From Christensenella sp. UBA7102 (GTDB lineage: Bacteria > Bacillota > Clostridia > Christensenellales > UBA1750): a DNA stretch of 14,605 bases. Below are positions 4,931-12,354 of this stretch, piece after piece (position 1 is the stretch's first letter; each line of letters starts with the position of its first letter). Under the pieces are notes generated by a model. The model ran no database searches. It was given only the letters and a program-made list of their open reading frames with translations, and was not told where the DNA came from. The translations under genes and the position numbers were made by a program. Where the stretch lies: the NCBI GenBank assembly GCA_002492415.1, contig DKYK01000083.1, positions 1 to 14,605 of the forward strand, given 5' to 3'.

Positions 4931-7861
4931 ATGAAATGCCCTTCTTGCGGAGTTTGGAATAGAGCGCACTTTACCAAGTGTTTTCGCTGCGGTGCGGACC
5001 TGACGGGCGCGCATGCGGATGAACCCACGCAGATTCAGGACCTGATTGACGACGAACCCATAACCGTGGTTCTCTCCTCTCAGGAGGACGGTGAGCGGGA
5101 AGACCCCCTCACGCAGGAACCCGCGGCACGGGAGGAACCCATCGCGCAGGCGCCCGCGGTGTCCGAAGATGCGCCGGCTGCCCAAGGCGATGCTTCCGAA
5201 GACGAGGAACTCATATTGCCGCGGCAGAATTTCTCCCTGTATGACGACGGCGACTGGGATGACGATGAGGAACTCGATACGGAAGCTGTCTATGGCATGA
5301 CAGGACCCTCTGCGGCTAAGACACCCGATCCGCTCGTCAACGCGCACGATACAGCCGAATCGCAGATATCTGCACCGGAGAACGACGAGTCCGAAATGCG
5401 GCACAATGCACCTGAGACGGTGCTCATCCCTGAACAGGGGACGCGCAAATTCGCGCCGCTGGCGTCCAATTCCCCCAGTGGGGAGACGCGTAAATTTACG
5501 CCGCTTGCAGAAAAGATGCAGGCGCCTGCGGCACAGCCTGCCACCGTGCCTGCCGAGCCGGAGGTCGCCCCCACTCAACCCGGCATCAGCCACGAGATCA
5601 TCCATGCGATCTTCACCAACCCGCCGGCGGGCGCGCAGAACGGTCACGTTCCAGAGTACGTTGACGAGCCGCGCCCGCGCAAGTTGATGAGCCGCAAGCG
5701 ACTGCCCCCCGCCCCGGAGCAGGAAGACGAGCCTGCGACAGTATACAAACCCAGGGAAGTCAAAGCTGAACCGCGTGTGGACAATGTGGAAGAATTCAAA
5801 CCCACAGCGCGCATCGCCGCGAAAAAGGCCGATGAGCAGGGCGACGAGTTCACCGCCTTTGCATCCGCCAAACGCAACCTAGTAGCAGAAGTAGAGCAGG
5901 GCGATCCCTTCGATGCAGCCATCGAACTGCCCAAGCCTGAACTGCCCAAGCCTGAAGAAACGCCGGTGCAAGAAGGCTCGTTTGAGGAAGCTTCCCCGCC
6001 AAAGGACGCCTTTGAAGCGGCATCCCCTCGAGAAAGCGCGTTCAAGGCGCCGCGGCCCGCCCCCGAGCCTGAACAACCCGCTTGGGTGCGCGAGGCGCTG
6101 CAGAATCTGGGCTCAAACGACCTGGACCATTTACACGCCATGAACGCCCATCCACGGCGTACCCAGCCTTCCCCCATTTCTCCGCGTCAGCGTGAGACAA
6201 TCCACAGAGAGGAAGAGCCTGAGACGCGCCATGAACGTTCGCCCAGGAACTCCGCTCCGCAAAGCAGGCCGCAATACGCCCCTGCGGCAGCACGCACCGG
6301 CCTGGAGGCCGTTGCACGGTATGACTCGGCAAGGAGCGCATCCACGCTGCGTCAGCGCAATGCGCAGGATGCAAACGCGCGGCGTACGGGACCGACAGCG
6401 GTTGAGCGTGATAATGATAATATAGAAAAAGCACTTCCGCAGGGCACACGACGCCCTGCTGCGCGCCAGGAGGTGACCCCTCGGCGGGAACCCTTTCGCG
6501 CCGGATCGCAGGAGAAATCCTATGAAGATGCGTTGATCCGGCCTGCACGCCGCGCGCCCGCAAGGGGGCTGAAGGTACAGAACCCGACGCGCATAATCAT
6601 CGTGGGCATCGCGGCGCTGCTCGTGCTGGCTCTGGTCATTACAGGCGCAGTTTTCGGCATCCGCGCAATCATCAAGCTCATCAATGAGCGCAAGGAAGCG
6701 CCCAGCGAGGATCAGCAGACGCAACAGAGCCCAGAAACGAATCCTAACGCACCGGTCGTGACCGCAGGAGTCGTCAACGGGCGCCCCGGGCACATCATCA
6801 CCTTCAAGGGCACGGATGACGACATCATCTATATTTCCAATGAAAATCTGGAAGGCAGTTATAATATCCCCATTGTCGGTGGTGTGGGCACGTTGGAAAT
6901 CGAGGACAGCGTGCTGATCGGTGACCGCTATGTCAGCGACGATGTAGAAGTCACGCTCAATCCCGTGCTGCATGAAGCGGGCAGCGGCAAGGAGACCAAT
7001 CTGGACCCAGTGACGTTCACCGTAACGCCGCCGGATGCATACCTGGAAATTTTGAGTCCTGAAGGCGGTGCAGCGGAGACGACGCTGAGCACCTACCAGG
7101 TAAAGATACGCGTGGAGACAGGCTCCGTTGTAACCATTGACGGAGATGATGTATCCGATATGATCGCCGAGGAGGAAAATAACCTTGGCACGATTGTCTA
7201 CAACGTATCCGTAGAGCCCACAGGCGACAATTCCATCCCTGTGACCGCGATGAAAAAAGGCTGCCGTTCCGTCACCGAAAGCATCGTGCTGACGCGGCCT
7301 GAGATGACCGTACCCATTGAGCTGGACGCGGCCACTCCCTCCTCTTCCCAGTCCGACAAGGTGGAAATTTCCGGCAAAGTAGAGGCTGGCGTGAAGGTGA
7401 CGGTGGACTCCCCCATTGACGGCCAGGTGCAGCAAAACGATGACGGCAGCTTCAAATTTACTGCAAAGCTGAAGAACTTCGGTGAAAATCAGGTCATCAT
7501 CACTGCGTCCAAGGGCGATGAGAACTCTTCTTTGACGCACGTGGTTACCTACACGCCTTCCTATAATGAATATGTGGCCAAAGCCTATCGCATGGACTAC
7601 GACAATCTGGTAAATTCAGCAGGCATGTCCCAGCCCTTCTTGTGCAGGGGTAATGTTGTGGAGGTTTATCAGCAGGAGCCCTACACCTGCCTGTTCAACG
7701 TAGGAAGCGCGGATAATCCCAAGTACATCTACCTGGAAATGGTGGAGAGCAAGCCTCTGGAAACGGACAAGACCTATAAGGTCTATGCGGACGTGCACCA
7801 GGACGGCACCAAGGACGGCTATCCGTACATGATCGGCCGGTTCTTTGTAGAGGCAGAATAA
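4931..7861 (+). CDS. Large zinc-ribbon, single-pass membrane protein with extracellular beta domains
   Basis: I do not recognise a named gene. The 976-residue product has an N-terminal zinc ribbon (MKCPSC, then TKCFRCG: Cys3, Cys6, Cys17, Cys20). About 530 low-complexity residues follow, acidic and proline/alanine-rich at first and becoming basic (arginine-rich) before the membrane. One helix is at about 555-577 (IIIVGIAALLVLALVITGAV). The remaining 390 residues should be outside: repeated beta-sandwich (Ig-like) units with alternating hydrophobics, and a last domain from about 880 (YRMDYDNLVN, RGNVVEVYQ) resembling an OB-type fold. TRKFxPLA occurs twice (171-178, 186-193) in the cytoplasmic part. 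AGGAGG precedes ATG by ten bases; no signal peptide is present. A sensing or scaffold role across the membrane is an inference. A small XRE gene follows after 62 bases with no terminator between. Confidence 0.85.
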   Translation: MKCPSCGVWNRAHFTKCFRCGADLTGAHADEPTQIQDLIDDEPITVVLSSQEDGEREDPLTQEPAAREEPIAQAPAVSEDAPAAQGDASEDEELILPRQNFSLYDDGDWDDDEELDTEAVYGMTGPSAAKTPDPLVNAHDTAESQISAPENDESEMRHNAPETVLIPEQGTRKFAPLASNSPSGETRKFTPLAEKMQAPAAQPATVPAEPEVAPTQPGISHEIIHAIFTNPPAGAQNGHVPEYVDEPRPRKLMSRKRLPPAPEQEDEPATVYKPREVKAEPRVDNVEEFKPTARIAAKKADEQGDEFTAFASAKRNLVAEVEQGDPFDAAIELPKPELPKPEETPVQEGSFEEASPPKDAFEAASPRESAFKAPRPAPEPEQPAWVREALQNLGSNDLDHLHAMNAHPRRTQPSPISPRQRETIHREEEPETRHERSPRNSAPQSRPQYAPAAARTGLEAVARYDSARSASTLRQRNAQDANARRTGPTAVERDNDNIEKALPQGTRRPAARQEVTPRREPFRAGSQEKSYEDALIRPARRAPARGLKVQNPTRIIIVGIAALLVLALVITGAVFGIRAIIKLINERKEAPSEDQQTQQSPETNPNAPVVTAGVVNGRPGHIITFKGTDDDIIYISNENLEGSYNIPIVGGVGTLEIEDSVLIGDRYVSDDVEVTLNPVLHEAGSGKETNLDPVTFTVTPPDAYLEILSPEGGAAETTLSTYQVKIRVETGSVVTIDGDDVSDMIAEEENNLGTIVYNVSVEPTGDNSIPVTAMKKGCRSVTESIVLTRPEMTVPIELDAATPSSSQSDKVEISGKVEAGVKVTVDSPIDGQVQQNDDGSFKFTAKLKNFGENQVIITASKGDENSSLTHVVTYTPSYNEYVAKAYRMDYDNLVNSAGMSQPFLCRGNVVEVYQQEPYTCLFNVGSADNPKYIYLEMVESKPLETDKTYKVYADVHQDGTKDGYPYMIGRFFVEAE
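5924..5953 (+). repeat. Tandem 15-bp duplication in the linker of the large protein
   Basis: GAACTGCCCAAGCCT occurs twice without a gap (5924-5938 and 5939-5953), giving ELPKP twice in the protein. It is in frame and within low-complexity coding sequence, consistent with slippage expansion. Confidence 0.9.
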
Positions 7862-7923
7862 TTCTGTGGGCCGATTCGGTGCGGCAATTCTACTGCTCAC
7901 AGCTTGAAAAGGGGGGCTCTGCC

Positions 7924-8238
7924 ATGGAGATGGATAAGCTGAAACTTGGCGAAAGGGTGCGCAACAGACGGCGGGAGCTAAAAATCACGCAATCGGATCT
8001 GGCCAAGCGTCTTGGAATCTCAGTAGGTTACATCGGGCACTTGGAGCGCGGGCTCCGTTCCCCCAGTCTGGAGCTATTCATGACGCTATGTCTTGAACTG
8101 AACGTGACGCCGAACTACCTGTTGCAGGATTACCTGTCCGTTGCGCAGGATGAATACTCTGAGGAATTCACGCCAGAGGTCATCCGCGCGGCCAAGAACT
8201 TCATCTCCGCGTATGAGACCTCGCAGCAGACCTACTGA
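7924..8238 (+). CDS. XRE-family transcriptional regulator
   Basis: A 104-residue DNA-binding protein of the Cro/C1 type. The HTH spans about 9-64, with GERVRNRRRELKITQSDLAK, GISVGYIGHLERG and the usual SLELFMTLCLELNVTPNYLL. The C-terminal tail of about 35 residues is helical and has no recognisable sensor domain. ATG at 7924 is supported by an AAAAGGGGGG site ending seven bases upstream; ATG at 7930 is a weaker alternative. It lies 62 bases after the large zinc-ribbon membrane protein on the same strand, with no terminator or clear promoter between, so both are probably one transcript. Its target is unknown; autoregulation of this operon is plausible. A strong terminator follows directly. Confidence 0.9.
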   Translation: MEMDKLKLGERVRNRRRELKITQSDLAKRLGISVGYIGHLERGLRSPSLELFMTLCLELNVTPNYLLQDYLSVAQDEYSEEFTPEVIRAAKNFISAYETSQQTY

Positions 8239-8241
8239 CAA

Positions 8242-8294
8242 AAAAGGAACGCCCCGGCCTTTCAAAAGCGAAAGGTCGGGGCGTTCCTTTTCTT
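8242..8294. terminator. 22-bp bidirectional terminator
   Basis: Arms 8242-8263 and 8270-8291 pair over 22 bases with one G-U pair (8257/8276), loop AAAAGC. The A run on the left and TTTTCTT on the right give a U tract for both strands. It starts four bases after the XRE stop codon and ends at the thioredoxin stop codon on the other strand. Confidence 0.92.
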
Positions 8295-8607
8295 ACAGCG
8301 CTTGCTCGATCATCGCGGCATAGGTTGCCTTGCCCACCGCGCCGACTTGCTGGGCGACGGGCTTACCATTCTTAAACACGATGACAGTGGGAATGGACAT
8401 CACGCCGTAGCGCATGGCCAGTTCACCGCACTCATCAACATCCACCTTGCCAACCACGGCGCGTCCTTCATACTCCTGCGCGATCTGCTCGATGATGGGA
8501 CCCACCATGCGGCAGGGACCGCACCAGGTTGCCCAGAAATCCACCAGCACGGGCTGCGGCCCGGACAGTACCTGATCAAAATTTGTTGCGTCCAGTTTCA
8601 TTGCCAT
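8293..8607 (-). CDS. trxA: Thioredoxin
   Basis: A 104-residue classical thioredoxin that reduces protein disulfides in the cytoplasm, recharged by thioredoxin reductase (not in the window). The active site WCGPC is at 28-32, preceded by VLVDFWAT, and the cis-proline is Pro73 in SIPT. Length and fold landmarks are standard. ATG at 8607 gives MAMKLDATNF; the nearest ribosome-binding site (AAGGA) is about 12 bases upstream, so GTG/ATG alternatives close by cannot be excluded, although the N-terminus matches the family. It starts 16 bases after the RseC-like gene, with no promoter between, and is therefore likely cotranscribed with it; the operon ends in the shared bidirectional terminator. Confidence 0.96.
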   Translation of the reverse strand: MAMKLDATNFDQVLSGPQPVLVDFWATWCGPCRMVGPIIEQIAQEYEGRAVVGKVDVDECGELAMRYGVMSIPTVIVFKNGKPVAQQVGAVGKATYAAMIEQAL

Positions 8608-8623
8608 TGTTCTTTACCATCCT

Positions 8624-9079
8624 TCACTCATTTGTATCGTTTTGCTGCGGCCTTTGACACAGGCACTCAACATGCACAACCTTGGGAGCATATTTACCTG
8701 AAGTACGGCGTTTTTTCTCCGTCAAACGAAGCGCTAAGAACGCGCCGCCCGCCAACAGCAGACCAAGGCCCGCAGCGTACAGGTCTGAATTTCCCGGAAA
8801 TCCCAGCCAGCTGGGAAGACGAGCTCCCACGAGCAACCCAACGAGCAGCAGGATCAGCGGTATCCCGTAGGCCACAAACGCTGCCTGAAGCAGCGTGTGC
8901 GCGGGCAGCTCCACCTCGACGCGGTCGCCAATCGCTGCATTGCCGATGCGCTCGACCTCCATGAGCATAGCCTTCTGCGCGCGCTCACACGCGCCGCACT
9001 TTTCGCACATGGCGCTGCGCTCAAACTCCACAAGCATTGTATTTTCCCCGATCTGCTTAATTTTCCCGCTTTCCAGCAT
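8624..9079 (-). CDS. RseC/MucC-like membrane protein
   Basis: A 151-residue protein of the RseC/MucC family. In E. coli, RseC affects sigma-E control and belongs to the system that reduces SoxR; in Clostridia such proteins often accompany electron-transfer genes. The N-terminus has a cysteine cluster CEKCGAC (25-31), a possible metal or iron-sulfur site, followed by EVERIGNAAIGDRVEVELP, typical of the family. Two membrane helices lie at about 64-85 and 101-119, with a basic cytoplasmic tail. The start at 9079 matches family N-termini (MLESGKIKQIGE) and has AGGAG four bases before it; longer in-frame extensions read as arginine-rich nonsense. Pairing with thioredoxin points to a redox role. 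No Rnf or SoxR genes are in the window. Confidence 0.85.
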   Translation of the reverse strand: MLESGKIKQIGENTMLVEFERSAMCEKCGACERAQKAMLMEVERIGNAAIGDRVEVELPAHTLLQAAFVAYGIPLILLLVGLLVGARLPSWLGFPGNSDLYAAGLGLLLAGGAFLALRLTEKKRRTSGKYAPKVVHVECLCQRPQQNDTNE

Positions 9080-9154
9080 GGCGCTCCTGCTCCCTTCTTT
9101 TAACGCGATGCGGCTTCTGCGCGCCATTCCCACACGCCTCAGCCTTATCATAAC

Positions 9155-9179
9155 CCGGTTTCTCCTCGACGAAACACGG
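9155..9179 (-). other. Hairpin between the SLOG and RseC-like genes
   Basis: In the 113-base gap 9080-9192, CCGTGTTTC and GAAACCGG on the minus strand pair over eight bases with one bulged T and an eight-base loop. No T run follows, so it is not a good terminator. A weak TATGAT (-10-like) lies just downstream at about 9148-9153. Confidence 0.3.
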
Positions 9180-9192
9180 TAAGTGCAAAACC

Positions 9193-9720
9193 TCAGCAAA
9201 AATCGTAGAGGTTGATGATCGTGCGTCCCTGCTTTTGCGCCATGCGAACCGTTTGGCCCGTGCCGGAACGCGGGCTGCGGTTCCAAAATGCCAGTAGATA
9301 GCGCGCATGCTCCACCATGTAAGCGTTTCGCCTTTTATATGCGTCCGGTCCGTACTCCGAGCTGACGACAAGCGCATCCTGCGCGCAGAACAGCACCTCC
9401 TGGTAAGCCTCCGTCCAGCGCTTGCGCGACATACTGCGGATGTGGTCCGGATAGGGCTGCACCGCAATGAGAAAGACGCTTTGCGGAATGCGGTCCATGC
9501 GCTGCAGCCACAGCAGGCGCTGCGCAGCGAACAAATCAAAGCCATCCGCCATGCCGCACAGAAACATTTCCACGTGATGCTGCTCAACCAGGCGCTGCAC
9601 CTCACGGTCGAATGCTTCGGTCAAGCGCTCACAGCGCGCATCCAGTGGTTGGAAGGCCATTACTTCCCGCGGACGATGCCCAGTAAAGCAGGCGGTATGT
9701 TCCATCACATCCACGGGCAT
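9193..9720 (-). CDS. SLOG-family protein (DUF1273/YpsA-like)
   Basis: A 175-residue cytoplasmic protein with the SLOG nucleotide-binding Rossmann-like fold. The landmarks are CFTGHRP near the N-terminus (11-17), LCGMADGFDLFAAQ (54-67), and later VSSEYGPDAYKRRNAYMVEHA and LLAFWN. YpsA-type SLOG proteins are thought to bind nucleotides or ADP-ribose-like ligands and have been linked to cell division and stress in Firmicutes; the reaction is unknown. The start at 9720 leaves only three bases to AAGGAG; a GTG two codons later or an ATG at 9705 would have more usual spacing, and all keep the TGHRP motif. An extended -10 promoter at 9747-9755 serves it alone. No toxin or phage partner accompanies it. 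Confidence 0.85.
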   Translation of the reverse strand: MPVDVMEHTACFTGHRPREVMAFQPLDARCERLTEAFDREVQRLVEQHHVEMFLCGMADGFDLFAAQRLLWLQRMDRIPQSVFLIAVQPYPDHIRSMSRKRWTEAYQEVLFCAQDALVVSSEYGPDAYKRRNAYMVEHARYLLAFWNRSPRSGTGQTVRMAQKQGRTIINLYDFC

Positions 9721-9746
9721 CCTCTCCTTGCGTTTATTCTCACACA

Positions 9747-9755
9747 AGTATACCA
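9747..9755 (-). promoter_or_regulatory. Extended -10 promoter of the SLOG gene
   Basis: On the minus strand, TGGTATACT combines the TGn extension with a -10 TATACT (9747-9752). The -35 region at a 17-base spacing is poor (TTCCTT), as is common for extended -10 promoters. The leader would be only about 20 bases. Confidence 0.5.
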
Positions 9756-9798
9756 TACCGGCCCTGCAAAAGGAAGTACGACAGGCTGCCTCATTCTT

Positions 9799-9837
9799 AA
9801 AAAGCTCAGTCCGGTGCAAAGACCGAACCGAGCTTTT
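9799..9837 (-). terminator. Terminator of the LCP-mscS operon
   Basis: AAAAGCTC (9800-9807) pairs with GAGCTTTT (9830-9837). An inner CGGT/ACCG pairing (9812-9815 with 9822-9825) extends it around loop GCAAAG, interrupted by small mismatches. Read on the minus strand it ends in five T; a short T run is also present for the plus strand. Confidence 0.75.
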
Positions 9838-9876
9838 AATGTTATGCGCATCTCCTCCAGCACTTGGGCGTTGGCC

Positions 9877-10704
9877 TCACTTGCTGACGACGTGAACATC
9901 GAGCTGATTATACGGAATATGAATGTCGTTTGCGTCAAAGGCCGCGCGGACTTCCTTGAGGAACGCAAAATTGAGATCCCAGTAGTTTTCCGCCTTGCAC
10001 CAAACGCGCACAGTGATCTTGACGGCGCTGTCCTGATAACCCGTGACCATCACGAATGGCGCGGCGGGCTCCTGCAACACCCGGTCGCCCTTAGCGGCAA
10101 TGATGCCGTTGATGAGCTCAATGGCCCGGTCCGCATTGTCGTCATAGCTGATGGTGAAGTCCATATCCAGGCGGCGCGTCTTTTCACGGGAATAATTGAC
10201 GACATTGGAAGTGGTGACCGTGTTGTTCGGGATGATGATATGGCGGTTATCAAAGGTCTTGAGCTTGGTGGTCATCAGCCCGATCTCCTGCACTACACCG
10301 CTCTGGCCGCCGATCTCCACAAAGTCCCCATCCTGGAAGGGGGCATTGAAGAGTATGATGACGCCGCTGGCGAAATTGGAAAGGCTATCCTTGAGCGCCA
10401 AGCCAATGGCCACACCCGCGGTGCCGATGGCCGTGATGAGCGAAGTGGTCGGAATCCCCAGCATCGTCAGCACGATGACGATGACAAACACATAGCAGAC
10501 GATGCGGATGCTCGAGAGCAAAAAGCTGTGCAAGGTCGCATTGAGCTTACTCTTCTTGAGACATTTCCCGGTGAAGGCCACCAGCCAACGCGTGAGGAAG
10601 TAGCCGGCAGCCAGTACGAGCAAGCCCTTTACGACCATCCATAGAAAGGATCCTACGGCGGTCAGCATTCTGGCCCAAGAAGCGGAGTTGAACAACTCTA
10701 ACAT
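9877..10704 (-). CDS. mscS: Small-conductance mechanosensitive channel (MscS family)
   Basis: A 275-residue inner-membrane channel that opens when membrane tension rises during hypo-osmotic shock. There are three membrane helices, at about 16-44, 62-85 and 88-120. The third is the pore helix with the glycine/alanine pattern AIGTAGVAIGLALKDSLSN. The cytoplasmic beta domain follows with FQDGDFVEIGG and the IIIPNNTV signature near 157-163, then a C-terminal alpha/beta domain. Length is close to E. coli MscS. ATG at 10704 has AGGAGA eight bases before it; TTG at 10710 is less likely. It starts 34 bases after the LCP gene on the same strand without a promoter between, so the two envelope genes probably form one operon. 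Confidence 0.95.
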   Translation of the reverse strand: MLELFNSASWARMLTAVGSFLWMVVKGLLVLAAGYFLTRWLVAFTGKCLKKSKLNATLHSFLLSSIRIVCYVFVIVIVLTMLGIPTTSLITAIGTAGVAIGLALKDSLSNFASGVIILFNAPFQDGDFVEIGGQSGVVQEIGLMTTKLKTFDNRHIIIPNNTVTTSNVVNYSREKTRRLDMDFTISYDDNADRAIELINGIIAAKGDRVLQEPAAPFVMVTGYQDSAVKITVRVWCKAENYWDLNFAFLKEVRAAFDANDIHIPYNQLDVHVVSK

Positions 10705-10738
10705 AGACAAATCTCTCCTTTTTTTCCTTCTGCCGACA

Positions 10739-12064
10739 TCAAGCGCCGGGCAGCAGGTTTCTCACGGTGCTCATGGCGCTGCGCATGGCGTTCACATCCC
10801 CACTGGCGATCGCGGAGCGCAGCGTCTCGTAGGCTGCAGCGACATCCGGGTTCTCCAGGTCGCCATAATCGTTGACATAGGAGAGCAGTTCCTCAGCCTC
10901 GATCGCAGTATCCATGGCGCTGTCATCCCCTTCGCCCGTCTGGGTTTCGTCGCCCTCTGCCGGCAGGCCCTCGTCCGCCGCTACGCGCGCCTCAATGGCT
11001 TCAAGCGTAATGTCTTCATCAAAGGGGCCGGAGACGCCGAAGATCTCCTTGACCATCTTGTTCTTCTTGTCCTGGTTGATGATGTAATAGGACTTTGCGC
11101 CTACATATTGGCCGTTGCCCGGCACGGTGTGGCGCTCAATCTGATCCATGGATAGATCCTTGGCGAAGTAGGCGAGCGTCGCAATCTGCAGCACATCCAA
11201 GTTGGTATCAATGTTCTCCTGCACAGCGGTGTAGATGTCAGGGATGTTCTTGACCTGATTGGTCTTGAGCATGGTTTCAAAGATGGAGAACAGCATGCGC
11301 TGCTGGCGGTCAACGCGATCCACGTCTCCCCTACCGCCCTTGCGGAAGCGGCAGTAGTCCAGCACCTTCTGACCGTCCATGTGCTGCAGGCCTTTCTCCG
11401 TCTTGCGGCCGCACATGGTGAATGCAATGTCCACATCGTAATCCACGCCGCCCATCGCATCCACGACTTCCTTGACGACGTTCATACCAAAGCCGACGTA
11501 ATAATCAATGCGCACGCCGAGCAGATCGGAGACGGTATTCATGGAATATGCATAGCCGTTTTTATCCGCTCCGCCGCCGAAGACAAACGCAGCATTGATC
11601 TTGTTAAACCGCGTCTCGGAACGGTTGATGCGCACATAGCTATCGCGCGGGATGGAGATCATGTCCACATCCTTGTTCTCAAAGTCGACAGTAACCAGGA
11701 TCATGGTGTCGGTGCGGAAGTTCAGCCCCGCCTCCACCCGCTCAACGGAGCTATCCGCTCCCAGCAGTAGTATGTTGACGCGCTTTTTCTCAAATTCATA
11801 GTCCGGCGGCGTCATGGTGGGCTCCGGCGTGACGGTCGGTTCCGGCGTAGCGGCGCCGTCGCTTGGCTCGGGCGTCGCCGTCGCCGTTGGCGCGGGCGTG
11901 GGCGTCGCGGCCAGCTGCACAGCATCCTGCTCTTTAAGCTCTGAGAAAGCGTTCTGCGGGTTGGAAATGAAGCTGATCAGGCCCACGCCGCAGCCAATGG
12001 CAGCCACGAGCACCACTGCTATGACGATCAATGTGATGAGCAAAGGATTTTTTTTCTTACTCAA
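10739..12064 (-). CDS. LCP-family (LytR-CpsA-Psr) cell wall glycopolymer ligase
   Basis: A 441-residue membrane-anchored enzyme that, in characterised relatives, attaches lipid-linked anionic or capsular polymers to peptidoglycan outside the cell. A cytoplasmic KKK start is followed by one helix (8-33), a threonine/proline linker (54-87) that would span the wall, and the LCP domain (about 94-265). Conserved residues are visible: RTDTM (117-121), IPRDSYV (138-144), RFNKINAA (152-159) and the arginine cluster YCRFRKGGRGDVDRVDRQQR (237-256). The C-terminal 90 residues form an acidic, helical tail not usual in short LCP proteins. The start codon is TTG, with GGAGGT seven bases before it; the GTG between them is out of frame and soon stops. 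It is cotranscribed with mscS. Confidence 0.94.
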   Translation of the reverse strand: MSKKKNPLLITLIVIAVVLVAAIGCGVGLISFISNPQNAFSELKEQDAVQLAATPTPAPTATATPEPSDGAATPEPTVTPEPTMTPPDYEFEKKRVNILLLGADSSVERVEAGLNFRTDTMILVTVDFENKDVDMISIPRDSYVRINRSETRFNKINAAFVFGGGADKNGYAYSMNTVSDLLGVRIDYYVGFGMNVVKEVVDAMGGVDYDVDIAFTMCGRKTEKGLQHMDGQKVLDYCRFRKGGRGDVDRVDRQQRMLFSIFETMLKTNQVKNIPDIYTAVQENIDTNLDVLQIATLAYFAKDLSMDQIERHTVPGNGQYVGAKSYYIINQDKKNKMVKEIFGVSGPFDEDITLEAIEARVAADEGLPAEGDETQTGEGDDSAMDTAIEAEELLSYVNDYGDLENPDVAAAYETLRSAIASGDVNAMRSAMSTVRNLLPGA

Positions 12065-12071
12065 AGTTCAC

Positions 12072-12077
12072 ACCTCC
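12072..12077 (-). promoter_or_regulatory. Ribosome-binding site fixing the TTG start of the LCP gene
   Basis: GGAGGT on the minus strand lies exactly seven bases before TTG at 12064. No in-frame ATG precedes the membrane helix, so TTG is the only start giving a complete N-terminus. Confidence 0.8.
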
Positions 12078-12127
12078 ATCTTTTAGACGAGTAATTACTA
12101 AATTCGTTTCCATTCTACAAAAACCTT

Positions 12128-12146
12128 TTTGTATTTTGCATACAAA
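12128..12146. repeat. 7-bp inverted repeat over the -35 of the small zinc-ribbon gene
   Basis: TTTGTAT (12128-12134), five-base spacer, ATACAAA (12140-12146). It lies in the 124-base gap between the divergent LCP and small zinc-ribbon genes and overlaps the latter's -35, so it may be an operator. AT-rich repeats of this size can arise by chance. Confidence 0.4.
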
Positions 12147-12157
12147 GGTGTTATAAT
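12129..12157 (+). promoter_or_regulatory. Promoter of the small eight-cysteine protein
   Basis: TTGTAT (12129-12134), a 17-base spacer and TATAAT (12152-12157). Transcription would start near 12164, about 25 bases before the start codon. Confidence 0.65.
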
Positions 12158-12188
12158 TGGATTAAAGATCAGAGAGGAGGCTTTGCGC

Positions 12189-12347
12189 ATGAGCGACACC
12201 AAGACCGCCCCGGAAATTTTCAACACCTGCACCGCGCTCTGTCCGCTGTGCGGCAGTGATTTATACCACTTGGAAACAGGGTGTGTGTGCAAGAACCCCA
12301 AATGCGATTACTCCTGCGACAAGTGTATGAAGGACGATCAGCCGTAA
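12189..12347 (+). CDS. 52-residue eight-cysteine zinc-ribbon protein
   Basis: An unrecognised small protein with eight cysteines at 14, 18, 21, 32, 34, 39, 43 and 46 in the patterns CTALCPLCG, GCVCKNPKC and YSCDKC, enough for two structural metal sites. No membrane segment or secretion signal is present. The gene is credible despite its size: AGGAGG lies eight bases before ATG, and a good promoter (12129-12157) is correctly placed. Its coding sequence stands alone between the divergent LCP gene and the convergent ANTAR gene. A role as a metal-binding adaptor, or as a small rubredoxin-like or zinc-ribbon factor, is conceivable but not shown; the cysteine spacing does not fit classical rubredoxin. 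Confidence 0.75.
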   Translation: MSDTKTAPEIFNTCTALCPLCGSDLYHLETGCVCKNPKCDYSCDKCMKDDQP

Positions 12348-12354
12348 TGGCTGC

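Noticed and set aside
6131..7540. A 469-codon open frame on the minus strand inside the large membrane protein gene
   Set aside because: Its product is low-complexity and shows no domain, whereas the plus-strand frame has zinc ribbon, membrane helix and ribosome-binding site.
9057..9192. An N-terminal extension of the RseC-like gene
   Set aside because: The extra residues are arginine-rich with no family similarity, and a ribosome-binding site directly precedes the start at 9079.
9307..10644. A 445-codon open frame on the plus strand across the SLOG and mscS genes
   Set aside because: It runs through two convincing genes on the other strand and a terminator; no motif or ribosome-binding site supports it.
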